Below are positions 26,649 through 35,971 of a stretch of DNA of 64,000 nucleotides, one piece after another; the stretch's first letter is position 1; the number at the start of each line of letters is the position of its first letter. The DNA lies in assembly GCF_022699665.1 (NCBI RefSeq), contig NZ_JALDNB010000010.1:145725-209724 (forward strand), written 5' to 3'. The stretch comes from Chryseobacterium aahli. GTDB taxonomy: Bacteria > Bacteroidota > Bacteroidia > Flavobacteriales > Weeksellaceae. The translations under genes were made by a program, and so were the position numbers. The notes under the pieces were generated by a model. The model saw nothing but the letters and a program-made list of their open reading frames with translations. It was not told where the DNA came from and searched no databases.

Positions 26649-29600
26649 ATGTTAAATAAAAGTGCAGGAAGTTTATTTTTGGCTTTGTTTTTAGTTCTTA
26701 TTGGAAATTTTACATTTTCTCAGACTAGAGAAAAAGTTAAAAGTATTCAGAAAGCTTCTTCTCAAACGATGAAAGCTGGTGCTTTTATTGATGTGAATAC
26801 CGCAAACTATCCAGAATCTTCATATAGCATTACACAATTGGTGAAAGATGTTCTTATCTCTGGTGGTTCTGCATGTTCTACAGCAAATGTAAATGGGGTA
26901 GTTGTATCACCAAATTTAGCAACAAGCAATCCAAGTAGAAGCTGGGGGTTTTTCCATAGAGGCACTACCAATTTTCCTTTTGAGAAGGGAATATTACTGA
27001 CCACAGGTCATGCATCAAAGGCAGGTAACTCTTTTATTTCAGGTCCTCTGGAAGATACACTTCCTATACAAGGTGATCAGGATTTGGCAAATGCACTTGG
27101 GATATCAAATGTCAATCTTAATGATGCCAGTTTCATAGAATTTGATTTCATTCCTACTTCCACAGAAGTTTCATTTAGATATTTATTTGCTTCAGAAGAA
27201 TATCAAGGTAATTTTCCGTGTACTATCAGCGATGCTTTTGCTTTATTGTTAAAAAAAGTAGGCGATCCTACTTATACTAATTTAGCAGTTTTGCCAGGTG
27301 GAGCCGGATCTGTAAGTGTAACGAATATTCACCCTGCGGTACAATTTGACAATACAGTTCTTACTTGTGGTGCGATTAATGCATCATATTTTGGAGGATA
27401 CAATACTACAGCAATTCAAACTAATTTCAGTGGGCGTACAGTACCACTAACTGCAAAGGCTACCGTAATTCCAGGGCAAATATATCATTTTAAAATGGTT
27501 ATTGCGGATTATCAGGATTTTAGATTTGATTCTGCTGTTTTTTTAGAGGCGGGATCTTTCGATATAGGTGTTCAGATTCTGGGGCCTGGAGGCGTACAAC
27601 TTCCAGCTTCTATCAATGTGTGTGATAATGCTCCACAGACTTTGACTGCATCAGTACAGATTCCGGGTGCGACCTATCAATGGTTTTTAGGAACGAATGT
27701 GATTCCAGGAGCAACCAGTTCTTCGTATACTGCTGTAGCACCAGGCGTTTATTCTGTAGAAGTTACACTTCCTGGTAATTCATGTCCGGGTAAGGCAACA
27801 GTTACCATTGTTGGCGGTACTTCTCCAACGGTTCAGAATGCTACTTTGACAACGTGCTTTGCTGCCGGAAATGCAATATTTGATTTAACATCGGCGCAAG
27901 CTTCAATCAGTACAACTCCAGGAGCTACATTTTCGTACTATTTAAATCAAGCCGATGCAAACGCTGGAAATGCCAATACAATTGCAGCACCTACCACTTT
28001 TTCAAGTGCGGGAGGCCAAACAATTTATGTTTTAGTAAAAAGTGGATTTTGCTCTAAAGTTGCACAGCTGCAACTCGTGAAAGCCCCCGAAATTACCGCA
28101 ACTATTGCTGCGCCTACGGCATTAACGTGTACAAATACACAAATTACCCTGAATGCTTCTGCTTCTACATATCCTACAACTTCTACATTTGCATGGACGA
28201 CTACGGGAGGAAACATTGTCTCTGGAGGAACAACATTAAACCCCGTTGTGAATGCTCCAGGAACTTATACATTAACGATTTCAAATACCTTTGCAGGTAA
28301 TGTCACATGTACCGCTGTTGGGAATGTAACTGTTGTTGGGAATAGTACGCCTCCTACAACCGGGCTTACTGCAAGCAAAATTTCTATTTGCGCCGGTGAA
28401 ACTATTACTTTAACTGCTTCTGGTGGTGCAACCTATAATTGGGGAGGAGGTTTGCCAGGAAACGGAGCTACTCAAACAGTTTCTCCTACAGCTAATACAA
28501 CGTATACAGTCACAGCAGTTGGTGCCAACGGATGTGTGTCAACTACTGCTGCAACGCTAACAATACAAGTTTCTCAACCTTTCACGGCTCAGAATGCAAG
28601 TCTTTTAAAATGTTATCAGCAAGGAAATATAATATATGATTTAACTTCTGCCCAAGGTCAGATAACTACAGCTACTGGTGTTACTTTTACATATTATGTC
28701 AATCAGGCAGATGCAATAGCTGGTAATACAAGTAATATAACAGTGCCTACTGCATTTCCGAGTACAGGAAATCAGACAATTTATGTTTCAGTAAGTAATG
28801 GAGGTTGTAAGTATGTTGTTAATTTACAATTATTAACTACTGCGACTACCACATTAACGATTGCTGCACCTCAAACAATCACATGTACTACAGCTCAGGT
28901 CACTTTAAATGCTTCAGCATCTGTAATTCCTGCAGGCTCTACTATTGCTTGGACGACTACAGGTGGAAATATCGTATCAGGAGCAACGACTCTGACACCT
29001 GTGGTAAATGCTGCTGGAACATATACTTTAACAGTAACAAATAATACACAACCTGCCAACTTAACATGTACTTTTACTTCAACAGTTACTGTGGTAGAAG
29101 ATAAAGTTCTACCGATTGCAAATTTAACTTCAACTTTTCAACAAATTTGTCCGGGAGAATCGGTTACTTTAACTGCTTCGGGTGGTGCAACTTATAACTG
29201 GGGTAATGGTCTTCCCGGAAATGGAAATACACAAGTAGTTTCTCCGGCTAACAACACAACATATACTGTATTTGCAGTAGGTGCCAATGGTTGTATTTCT
29301 GCTAATCCTGCAATAATTAATATTGTTGTAGGTCCGCCAACAGCAACATTAGCTGCTTCTAAAATTAAAATTTGTGCGGGTGAATCTGTTACTTTAACTG
29401 CAGGCGGAGGATTTACTTACAACTGGGTAGGCCTTCCCGGAAATGGAAATACACAAATTGTTACTCCTGCGGTTACCACGACTTATTCAGTATTTGCTTT
29501 AGGTGGAAACGGCTGTGTGTCTAACACTCCGGCTACAGTCCAAATCGTGGTTGTACCTGCCATTGTTTCAACATTAAAAGATGTGTATGCATGTGCTGGT

Positions 29601-30254
29601 GATACCGGGATTTTAGATGCTGGTGCAGGACCTAATTACACGTATCTTTGGAGCACGGGAGCTACTACTCAGACGATCTCTACAAATATTCCTGGATCTT
29701 ATTCCGTGACAATTGATAACGGAACATGTTCTAGATTATTTACGGCACAGTTGATTAACCCAGATCTTCCACAATTTACCAATGTAGTATTTGAAAATAA
29801 TGTTCTTACAATATCAGCTACCAATCCCACTGGCGGAACATTAGAGTACTCTATTGACGGAGGTATAACATGGCAACCTTCAAACATCTTTTATAATGTA
29901 TTAAGTAATACTAATCTTACTCTAATGGTAAAAGTAAAAGATGCAAAATGTGGCAATACATTAAGTTTCTTTACTTTCGTAATGAGCAATGCAATCACTC
30001 CGAATAGCGATGGCGTCAATGATTTCATAGACTTTTCGGGAGTAAGCAATTATAAAAACTTTGCGGCATCTATTTTTGACAGATATGGAGCTGAAATATT
30101 TAAGGCAGATAAATCAAACGTAATGTGGAATGGTTCCTTAAAAACTATTAATCTTCCTACAGCAACCTATTGGTATAGGGTACAGTGGGAAAACCCTGCA
30201 AGTAAAAAACTAGAATTAAGATCCGGATGGATTTTACTTAAAAACAGAAATTAA
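26649..30254 (+). CDS. Choice-of-anchor-L surface protein with expanded Ig-like repeats and T9SS type B domain (2 of 3)
   Basis: 1201 residues, about 420 longer than its two neighbours. Signal peptide 1-25, choice-of-anchor L domain at about 35-305 (FLEAGSFDIGVQ near its end), type B sorting domain in the last ~90 residues (ITPNSDGVNDFIDF to WILLKN). The extra length is internal duplication. A CAGE(T/S)(I/V)TLTA...TYNWG...LPGNG module occurs three times between about 575 and 965, a LNASAS...WTTTGGNIVSG module twice (about 495 and 750), and a FDLTSAQ/YDLTSAQ module twice. These are Ig/PKD-like beta folds acting as spacers or adhesive units. Repeated DNA such as the 20-mer core within 29211-29234 and 29434-29457 shows the expansion is recent. 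Function beyond surface display is unknown. Confidence 0.88.
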   Translation: MLNKSAGSLFLALFLVLIGNFTFSQTREKVKSIQKASSQTMKAGAFIDVNTANYPESSYSITQLVKDVLISGGSACSTANVNGVVVSPNLATSNPSRSWGFFHRGTTNFPFEKGILLTTGHASKAGNSFISGPLEDTLPIQGDQDLANALGISNVNLNDASFIEFDFIPTSTEVSFRYLFASEEYQGNFPCTISDAFALLLKKVGDPTYTNLAVLPGGAGSVSVTNIHPAVQFDNTVLTCGAINASYFGGYNTTAIQTNFSGRTVPLTAKATVIPGQIYHFKMVIADYQDFRFDSAVFLEAGSFDIGVQILGPGGVQLPASINVCDNAPQTLTASVQIPGATYQWFLGTNVIPGATSSSYTAVAPGVYSVEVTLPGNSCPGKATVTIVGGTSPTVQNATLTTCFAAGNAIFDLTSAQASISTTPGATFSYYLNQADANAGNANTIAAPTTFSSAGGQTIYVLVKSGFCSKVAQLQLVKAPEITATIAAPTALTCTNTQITLNASASTYPTTSTFAWTTTGGNIVSGGTTLNPVVNAPGTYTLTISNTFAGNVTCTAVGNVTVVGNSTPPTTGLTASKISICAGETITLTASGGATYNWGGGLPGNGATQTVSPTANTTYTVTAVGANGCVSTTAATLTIQVSQPFTAQNASLLKCYQQGNIIYDLTSAQGQITTATGVTFTYYVNQADAIAGNTSNITVPTAFPSTGNQTIYVSVSNGGCKYVVNLQLLTTATTTLTIAAPQTITCTTAQVTLNASASVIPAGSTIAWTTTGGNIVSGATTLTPVVNAAGTYTLTVTNNTQPANLTCTFTSTVTVVEDKVLPIANLTSTFQQICPGESVTLTASGGATYNWGNGLPGNGNTQVVSPANNTTYTVFAVGANGCISANPAIINIVVGPPTATLAASKIKICAGESVTLTAGGGFTYNWVGLPGNGNTQIVTPAVTTTYSVFALGGNGCVSNTPATVQIVVVPAIVSTLKDVYACAGDTGILDAGAGPNYTYLWSTGATTQTISTNIPGSYSVTIDNGTCSRLFTAQLINPDLPQFTNVVFENNVLTISATNPTGGTLEYSIDGGITWQPSNIFYNVLSNTNLTLMVKVKDAKCGNTLSFFTFVMSNAITPNSDGVNDFIDFSGVSNYKNFAASIFDRYGAEIFKADKSNVMWNGSLKTINLPTATYWYRVQWENPASKKLELRSGWILLKNRN

Positions 30255-30263
30255 ATAAAATTT

Positions 30264-30290
30264 AAAGTCTTCCACTTGGAAGACTTTTTT
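30264..30290 (+). terminator. Terminator of surface protein 2
   Basis: AAGTCTTCCA pairs with TGGAAGACTT around CT, followed by a T run. Confidence 0.85.
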
Positions 30291-30336
30291 ATGTTAAAAA
30301 AAATGAGTTATTAATGATGTTTATGTGAAAAAAAAC

Positions 30337-30344
30337 TAAATTTG
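30337..30344 (+). promoter_or_regulatory. TAnnTTTG box before the third choice-of-anchor-L gene
   Basis: TAAATTTG lies 16 bp before the ATG at 30361, once more the same distance as in the other two genes of the trio. Confidence 0.45.
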
Positions 30345-30360
30345 TTGAAACAAAATTATT

Positions 30361-32721
30361 ATGAAGAGATATATACTGTTGTTTTCATTATTACTCATCA
30401 GTACTTTTTCTTTTGCGCAGACTAAAACAGAAAAGCAAAAAAGAATAGAATTAACAAAAAATTCAAAACCTTCTCCATTAGCCAAGGCTGGTGATTTGAT
30501 CGATGTCAATGTACCTCCTTATCTACCATCTAATTATACGCCATCACAACTCGTGATAGATGTATTAGTTGGAACTACATCAAATTGCGGGACACCAAAT
30601 ATAACAAATGTCTCAATTTCGCCTAACCAACCTGTGACTAATAATGAAAGGTTTTGGGGGTATTTTCACAAAGGTACTTCCAATTTTCCTTTTACAGATG
30701 GTATTATACTCACAACAGGTACAGCACGTTTGGCAGGAAATGTTCCTGAAGGACCTTTACCTATCGGAGTTAATCTTACCACTGGTACTGATGCCGATTT
30801 GGAAGCCGCTTTAGCGGGTAGTACACTTGATTTAGAAGATGCGGTTATCTTAGAGTTTGATTTTGTCCCAACGAGTACACAAATGAAGTTTAATTATATT
30901 TTTGCTTCGGAAGAGTATGATGGCGGATTTCCTTGTTCAGGGTATGAGGACGCATTTGCTCTTCTTCTGAAACCTAATACACCAGGAAGTACATATACGA
31001 ATCTTGCTGTATTACCAGGAGGTGCAGGGCTTGTTACTGCTACCAATATTGTTCCTGCAAGTTTTTCTTGTGGTCCCATTAACGCACAATATTATGAGAC
31101 ATCATCACCGGCTAATCAAACAAACCTTTACGGAAGAACTGTTCCTTTAACAGCATCCGCTACGGTTATACCAGGACAATCTTACCATATTAAGATGGTA
31201 ATGGCTGATGATAATGACGGAACTCATGATTCTGCCGTGTTCTTAGAAGCAGGATCATTCGATATAGGAGTAAAATTATTAGATCCTGCAGGCGCAACAT
31301 TACCTGAAGAAATTAATGTCTGTGACAACGTTCCACAGTTAATTACAGCTTCTACCAGTGGTCCAAATTTATTATATCAATGGTTTTTTAACGGAACTGC
31401 AATACCAGGAGCAACTACAAATGCAATTACGGCAATACAGCCAGGAAATTATAAAATTGAAGTAAGTGTACCTGGAAATCCTTGTCCGGGATCAGCAACT
31501 ATAAAAATTAATGGTGGATTTACACCATTAGCTCAAGATGCTACTTTCTTATTGTGTAGCACACCAGACATTACTACATTTGATTTAAATAATGCAAAAC
31601 CCCTAATAAGCCCTACTCCAAATGCAACGTTCAGATTCTATGTGAATCAGGCTGATGCAGCGGCTCAAAACAATGCTTTTATAACCAATATAGCAAATTA
31701 TAATGGTGCAGACGGGCAGATTTTATATGTAGTAGTTTCAGATGGGGGCTTCTGTAGTAAAACGATTGAACTTAAATTAGAAAGAGAGGTAACTCCAATC
31801 GCAGGAATTACCTCTTCAAGAATTAGAGTTTGCCCAGGAGAAACAGTTACGCTTACAGCTAATGGTGGTGTTACTTATTTGTGGGATAACTTCCCAGGAA
31901 ACGGAAACACACAAACGGTTACTGTTAATCAAACGACCACATTTACGGTATATGCTCTGGGGGCGAAAGGTTGTAAATCTTTATTACCAGCAAAAATCAC
32001 TGTAGAGACTGTTGCACCGATTACCACGCCTTTGCTGGATGTTGAAATGTGTGTAGGAGATACTATTCTTTTAGATGCAGGTGCCGGAACTAATTATTCT
32101 TATTTATGGAATACTGGTGCAGAAACTCAAACTATTACAGCAACTCAGTTAGGAGTTTATACAGTAAAAATTAATAATGGAATTTGTGAGGAATTATTTA
32201 CAGTGAAAGTTCACGGTGCAGCTTCGCCTTTCTTTACTAATTTAAGCTATGAAAATGGTACATTAACAGCAATTGCAACAAACCCTTCAATCAACAATAT
32301 ATTTGGAACTTTAGAGTATTCTGTTGACGGAATCAACTGGCAAGAGTCAAATGTATTTACAAATCTTACAGATAATACGACGTACAATGTTCAGGTAAGA
32401 ATTAAAGGGACAACTTGCTATGGTGCAGTTGAGTTCTTTACACTTGAAATTAATAATGTAATTACTCCAAATCAGGATGGTGTGAATGATGTTTTAGATC
32501 TTAGTAATCTAAGAGATTTCAATAATTTCAAAGGATCAATTTATGACAGATATGGCGTAGAAATCTTCAAATTCTCAAAAGAAAGACCAATCTGGGACGG
32601 AACACTGGCAGGAAAAAGATTGCCGACTGCAACTTATTGGTACAAATTCAATTTCGAATACAAGAAGTCGAAAGTACAAATGAATAGAGCCGGATGGATT
32701 ATGTTGAAAAACAGAGAATAA
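30361..32721 (+). CDS. Choice-of-anchor-L surface protein with T9SS type B domain (3 of 3)
   Basis: 786 residues, co-linear with the first paralogue. Signal peptide 1-20 (STFSFAQ), choice-of-anchor L domain at about 40-305 (DLIDVNVPPYLPSNYTPSQL, EFDFVPTSTQMKFNYIFASE within it), Ig-like modules to ~690, type B sorting domain (VITPNQDGVNDVLDL to GWIMLKN) at the end. The segment DAFALLLKPNTPGSTYTNLA is shared exactly with protein 1, which makes proteins 1 and 3 closer relatives than either is to protein 2 in this region. Presumed surface-exposed and structural; no enzyme motif is visible. Confidence 0.88.
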   Translation: MKRYILLFSLLLISTFSFAQTKTEKQKRIELTKNSKPSPLAKAGDLIDVNVPPYLPSNYTPSQLVIDVLVGTTSNCGTPNITNVSISPNQPVTNNERFWGYFHKGTSNFPFTDGIILTTGTARLAGNVPEGPLPIGVNLTTGTDADLEAALAGSTLDLEDAVILEFDFVPTSTQMKFNYIFASEEYDGGFPCSGYEDAFALLLKPNTPGSTYTNLAVLPGGAGLVTATNIVPASFSCGPINAQYYETSSPANQTNLYGRTVPLTASATVIPGQSYHIKMVMADDNDGTHDSAVFLEAGSFDIGVKLLDPAGATLPEEINVCDNVPQLITASTSGPNLLYQWFFNGTAIPGATTNAITAIQPGNYKIEVSVPGNPCPGSATIKINGGFTPLAQDATFLLCSTPDITTFDLNNAKPLISPTPNATFRFYVNQADAAAQNNAFITNIANYNGADGQILYVVVSDGGFCSKTIELKLEREVTPIAGITSSRIRVCPGETVTLTANGGVTYLWDNFPGNGNTQTVTVNQTTTFTVYALGAKGCKSLLPAKITVETVAPITTPLLDVEMCVGDTILLDAGAGTNYSYLWNTGAETQTITATQLGVYTVKINNGICEELFTVKVHGAASPFFTNLSYENGTLTAIATNPSINNIFGTLEYSVDGINWQESNVFTNLTDNTTYNVQVRIKGTTCYGAVEFFTLEINNVITPNQDGVNDVLDLSNLRDFNNFKGSIYDRYGVEIFKFSKERPIWDGTLAGKRLPTATYWYKFNFEYKKSKVQMNRAGWIMLKNRE

Positions 32722-32736
32722 TCTTAAGTTATATAA

Positions 32737-32770
32737 TAAAAAAGCCTTTCAAATTTGAAAGGCTTTTTTT
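32737..32770. terminator. Bidirectional terminator between surface protein 3 and rsmA
   Basis: AAAAAAGCCTTTCAAA and TTTGAAAGGCTTTTTT form a perfect palindrome between convergent genes. It offers a T run in either direction. Confidence 0.88.
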
Positions 32771-32794
32771 ATTTTTTTACATGAAGGAAAACAA

Positions 32795-33565
32795 TTACAT
32801 ATTCTCTTTCCAAAGCTGAGTGAAATGAATAAAATCCTCAACGCTTAATTCTTCAGCTCTTTTATCCATAAATTCGTGAGTTTTTAATGCTTCAGGAATG
32901 TTCATAACTTTCCATGAGTTGGATAGTTTTTTTCTTCTTTGCCCAAAACCTGCTTTCACAATTTGTTTAAAAAGAACTTCGTTTCCTACTAAACCTTCTT
33001 TCGGATTTCTGGTCAGTCTGATAACTCCGGATTTTACTTTTGGCGGCGGATTAAATACATTTTCATGAACCGTAAAAAGATATTTTACATCATAATAAGC
33101 CTGTACCAAAACAGATAAAATTCCGTAATCTTTTGTTCTCGGAACTGCTGCAGTTCTTTCGGCAACCTCTTTCTGGAACATCCCAACCATTTCCGGAACT
33201 ATTTGATAATAGTCAATAATTTTAAATAAAATCTGTGAAGAAATATTATATGGAAAATTACCAATAATGGCAATTTGCTCCTCGTTGATAAAATTAAAAT
33301 CTTGCTTCAGAAAATCTCCTACAAAAGTTTCTTCGGTTGCTTTAGCATAGTTTTTTTTAAGATATTCAATTGATTCAGTGTCAATTTCTGCCAGGTAAAT
33401 TGTTTGCTCTTTTTCCAGAAGATATTTTGTCAGTACACCCATTCCCGGGCCTATTTCCATGACGTTGTTGTAGCTTTCGTAGCTTAAGCCTTCTACAATG
33501 TTTTTTGCGATGTTTTCATCAGTCAAAAAGTGTTGACCCAGATGTTTTTTTGCTCTTACACTCAA
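32795..33565 (-). CDS. rsmA: 16S rRNA dimethyladenosine transferase
   Basis: 256 residues of RsmA/KsgA, which dimethylates two adjacent adenines in the 3' hairpin of 16S rRNA during small-subunit maturation. Motifs: KKHLGQHFLTDENIA at the N-terminus, the SAM-binding EIGPGMGVLT near residue 37, and the catalytic NFPYNISS near 103. FNPPPKVKSGVIRL near 166 and the GFGQRRKKL helix near 205 complete the family pattern. The start codon is TTG at 33565: the family N-terminus (MSVRAKKHLGQ) begins there and no ATG lies nearby. It is divergent from ftsX. Confidence 0.95.
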   Translation of the reverse strand: MSVRAKKHLGQHFLTDENIAKNIVEGLSYESYNNVMEIGPGMGVLTKYLLEKEQTIYLAEIDTESIEYLKKNYAKATEETFVGDFLKQDFNFINEEQIAIIGNFPYNISSQILFKIIDYYQIVPEMVGMFQKEVAERTAAVPRTKDYGILSVLVQAYYDVKYLFTVHENVFNPPPKVKSGVIRLTRNPKEGLVGNEVLFKQIVKAGFGQRRKKLSNSWKVMNIPEALKTHEFMDKRAEELSVEDFIHFTQLWKENM

Positions 33566-33657
33566 AGTTTATTTATGATTTCGTTAACAATGATTTTCTC
33601 TTATTCGTTCCAAATTTCGGTAGAATTTTTCTATTTTAGCCAAAAATTTTAATATTA

Positions 33658-34554
33658 ATGGCGAAATCTGTAGAAGAGTTTAATAAGAAAAGGCTTCGGT
33701 CTAGCAATATTACTGTAGTAATAAGTATTGCCTTAGTGTTATTTTTGCTGGGATTAATGGGCTTAATTCTAATTAATGCACAAAAATATTCTGATTATTT
33801 AAAAGAGCAACTTGTTGTAAATGCATACTTTGACGAAAATTACGACGATAAGGATTCAGCTAAAATAGCAAAACAGGAAGCAGTTGCCGTAGAAGTTATC
33901 AAAGGAATGGAATCGGTAAAACGCACGAAATATATTTCTAAAAAAATGGCTACAGCTGAAGCCAAAAAAAGTTTAGGGATCGATACAGAAGCACTTTTTG
34001 ATGAAGACATTTATCCGGCTTCTGTGGAGGTAGCCTTAAAACCGGAGTATACAGATTCAACTAAAATTGGAGCAGTTCTTACGCAAATCAAATCGGTTCC
34101 CGGAATTATCGATGTAAAAAACGATTCAGATTCTCAAAAAATATACGATAAATTAAATAAAATTCTAAAGTGGATCTTAGCGTTTTGTGTACTGTTTTTA
34201 GTTCTTGCTATTGTGTTAATTAACAACTCAATCAGACTAAAAGTATTCTCAAAAAGATTTATAATCAAAACGATGCAGTTGGTAGGAGCCAAAAGACGAT
34301 TTATTTTAACACCGTTCATCAAAGAAGCGTTAATTCTTGGTTTATTGGGTGCAGTATTGGCATTGATTGCTTTGTCAGGACTTTGGTATTACTTTACAAC
34401 TACTATAAAAACTCCTTTCGTACAAGATACCAACCAATATTTCTGGTTAGTACTTTTGATATTTGGAGTTGGTATTTTCATTACAATATTAAGTACAATC
34501 GTTGCAACATGGAGGTTCTTGAGATCAAATGTTGACGACTTATATTATTCTTAA
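33658..34554 (+). CDS. ftsX: Cell division protein FtsX
   Basis: 298 residues with FtsX topology: a cytoplasmic N-terminus, a first transmembrane helix at about 20-42, a periplasmic domain of ~125 residues, and three C-terminal helices with the FtsX/MacB-like permease fold (RLKVFSKRFIIKTMQLVGAKRRFI before helix 3). FtsX works with the ATPase FtsE to control septal peptidoglycan hydrolases. No ftsE gene is in this window. The DUF3098 gene starts 4 bp after the stop and uppP follows, so this is an envelope-biogenesis operon. Confidence 0.92.
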   Translation: MAKSVEEFNKKRLRSSNITVVISIALVLFLLGLMGLILINAQKYSDYLKEQLVVNAYFDENYDDKDSAKIAKQEAVAVEVIKGMESVKRTKYISKKMATAEAKKSLGIDTEALFDEDIYPASVEVALKPEYTDSTKIGAVLTQIKSVPGIIDVKNDSDSQKIYDKLNKILKWILAFCVLFLVLAIVLINNSIRLKVFSKRFIIKTMQLVGAKRRFILTPFIKEALILGLLGAVLALIALSGLWYYFTTTIKTPFVQDTNQYFWLVLLIFGVGIFITILSTIVATWRFLRSNVDDLYYS

Positions 34555-34557
34555 AAA

Positions 34558-34857
34558 ATGGGCAAAAAAACACATAAATTTTCCGCATCAGATTTCGGTA
34601 CGGAAACAGAAGTTTCAAAAGAGCAGACATTCTACTTCGGAAAAGAAAATTACAAATGGATGCTGATTGGTTTAGCATGCATCGTTGTAGGATTTCTTTT
34701 AATGATGGGGCCAGACGCCAACACTGTTGACGGAAAACTAGACCCGAATGTATGGAACGATGATATTTTTTCTATCAGAAGAATCAGAATTGCACCTTTA
34801 CTCATTGTGATTGGTTTTGTAATCGAAGTATATGCAATCTTGAAAAGAAAGAAGTAG
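34558..34857 (+). CDS. DUF3098-family small membrane protein
   Basis: 99 residues matching DUF3098: a cytoplasmic stretch with FYFGKENYKWMLIG, two transmembrane helices (MLIGLACIVVGFLLMMG and APLLIVIGFVIEVYAIL) and a basic tail (KRKK). The loop between them has the family-typical NVWNDDIFSIRRIRIAP. The conserved position directly after ftsX suggests a role in cell division or the envelope. The family has no established biochemical function. Confidence 0.85.
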   Translation: MGKKTHKFSASDFGTETEVSKEQTFYFGKENYKWMLIGLACIVVGFLLMMGPDANTVDGKLDPNVWNDDIFSIRRIRIAPLLIVIGFVIEVYAILKRKK

Positions 34858-34989
34858 AAAGAAGCAAGTAAGTAAAGAGAGCCAATTAATGGTTCAGATA
34901 AAAAGAAAAGTCGGTTGTTCAGCAATTGACTTTTTATTTAAAATTAAAAATTAGGCTGAAAGCGATTCGTCATAAGCCAACCGTAAATT

Positions 34990-35808
34990 ATGGATTTAAT
35001 CAAAGCAATCATCATTGCGATTGTAGAAGGACTTACAGAATATTTACCTATTTCATCAACCGCTCACATGGGCTTTGCAGCCAACCTGATGGGTTTAGAA
35101 GAATCAGAATTTCTAAAAATGTTTCAGGTTTCCATACAGTTTGGGGCAATTTTATCTGTAGTAGTTGCTTACTGGAAAAAGTTTTTTGATCTGAAAAATC
35201 TTCAGTTTTATTTTAAAATGGGTTTTGCGGTAATTCCGGCTTTGGTTTTAGGATATATCTTTGATGATAAAATTGAGGCTGTTTTGGGAAATCAAATTGC
35301 CATTTCTTCAGTTTTGGTTTTGGGAGGAATCGTTTTACTTTTTGCAGACAAATGGTTTAAAAATCCTGTCATTCACGACGAAAAAGAATTATCTATAAAA
35401 AAAGCAGTAATCATCGGCTTCTGGCAATGTTTGGCAATGATGCCGGGAACAAGTAGAAGTGCAGCTTCAATTATTGGTGGAATGACGCAGGGTTTGACAA
35501 GAAAAGCAGCAGCAGAATTTTCATTTTTTCTTGCTGTACCAACGATGTTGGCAGTTACGGTATATTCGGTTTTTGTAAAAACCTGGGGTAAAGAAACAGC
35601 AAATCCGATGAAAGGTTACGAGATGATTTTTTCATCACAAGATCACATCATGATTTTCATTGTTGGGAATGTTGTTGCATTCATAGTAGCGTTGATCGCA
35701 ATCAAAGCATTTATCGGAGTACTAAACAAGTACGGTTTCAAACCGTGGGGCTGGTACAGAATTATTGTAGGAATTGCTTTGTTGGTTTATTTCTATTGGT
35801 TCAAATAA
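34990..35808 (+). CDS. uppP: Undecaprenyl-diphosphate phosphatase
   Basis: 272 residues of the UppP/BacA family, which regenerates undecaprenyl phosphate, the lipid carrier for peptidoglycan and polysaccharide, and confers bacitracin resistance when abundant. The two inverted-repeat active-site motifs are intact: EGLTEYLPISSTAH near residue 13 and PGTSRSAASIIGGM near 155. Eight hydrophobic helices are predicted. The ATG at 34990 gives the classical N-terminus. It lies 132 bp after the DUF3098 gene and upstream of truB, with a GC-rich repeat in between. Confidence 0.95.
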   Translation: MDLIKAIIIAIVEGLTEYLPISSTAHMGFAANLMGLEESEFLKMFQVSIQFGAILSVVVAYWKKFFDLKNLQFYFKMGFAVIPALVLGYIFDDKIEAVLGNQIAISSVLVLGGIVLLFADKWFKNPVIHDEKELSIKKAVIIGFWQCLAMMPGTSRSAASIIGGMTQGLTRKAAAEFSFFLAVPTMLAVTVYSVFVKTWGKETANPMKGYEMIFSSQDHIMIFIVGNVVAFIVALIAIKAFIGVLNKYGFKPWGWYRIIVGIALLVYFYWFK

Positions 35809-35836
35809 GATTATTCATTACTAATTGCTGATTTTT

Positions 35837-35930
35837 GGGCAGCTATTTCCGCCTTCCACTCCCGCTTTTTTGCCGAAGCGGAGCGGAGGCAAAAAGAGCT
35901 CCGTTCAAGTCGGGCTGCGAGAGATTCAAC
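35837..35930. repeat. GC-rich palindromic repeat flanked by direct repeats
   Basis: A 94-bp block that is much richer in G+C than its surroundings. CTTTTTTGCC (35865-35874) can pair with GGCAAAAAG (35888-35896), CCGCTT with AAGCGG inside it, and GCAGC (35839-35843) with GCTGC (35914-35918) outside. The block is flanked by two similar 20-mers (35811-35830 and 35943-35962, 16 of 20 identical). A partial relative appears at the right end of the window. Confidence 0.6.
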
Positions 35931-35971
35931 GTAAATAAAATATTACTCATTACCAATTACTCATCAAATTT

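Noticed and set aside
34926..35189. Plus-strand frame overlapping the beginning of uppP
   Set aside because: A different frame of uppP, whose product matches its family throughout.
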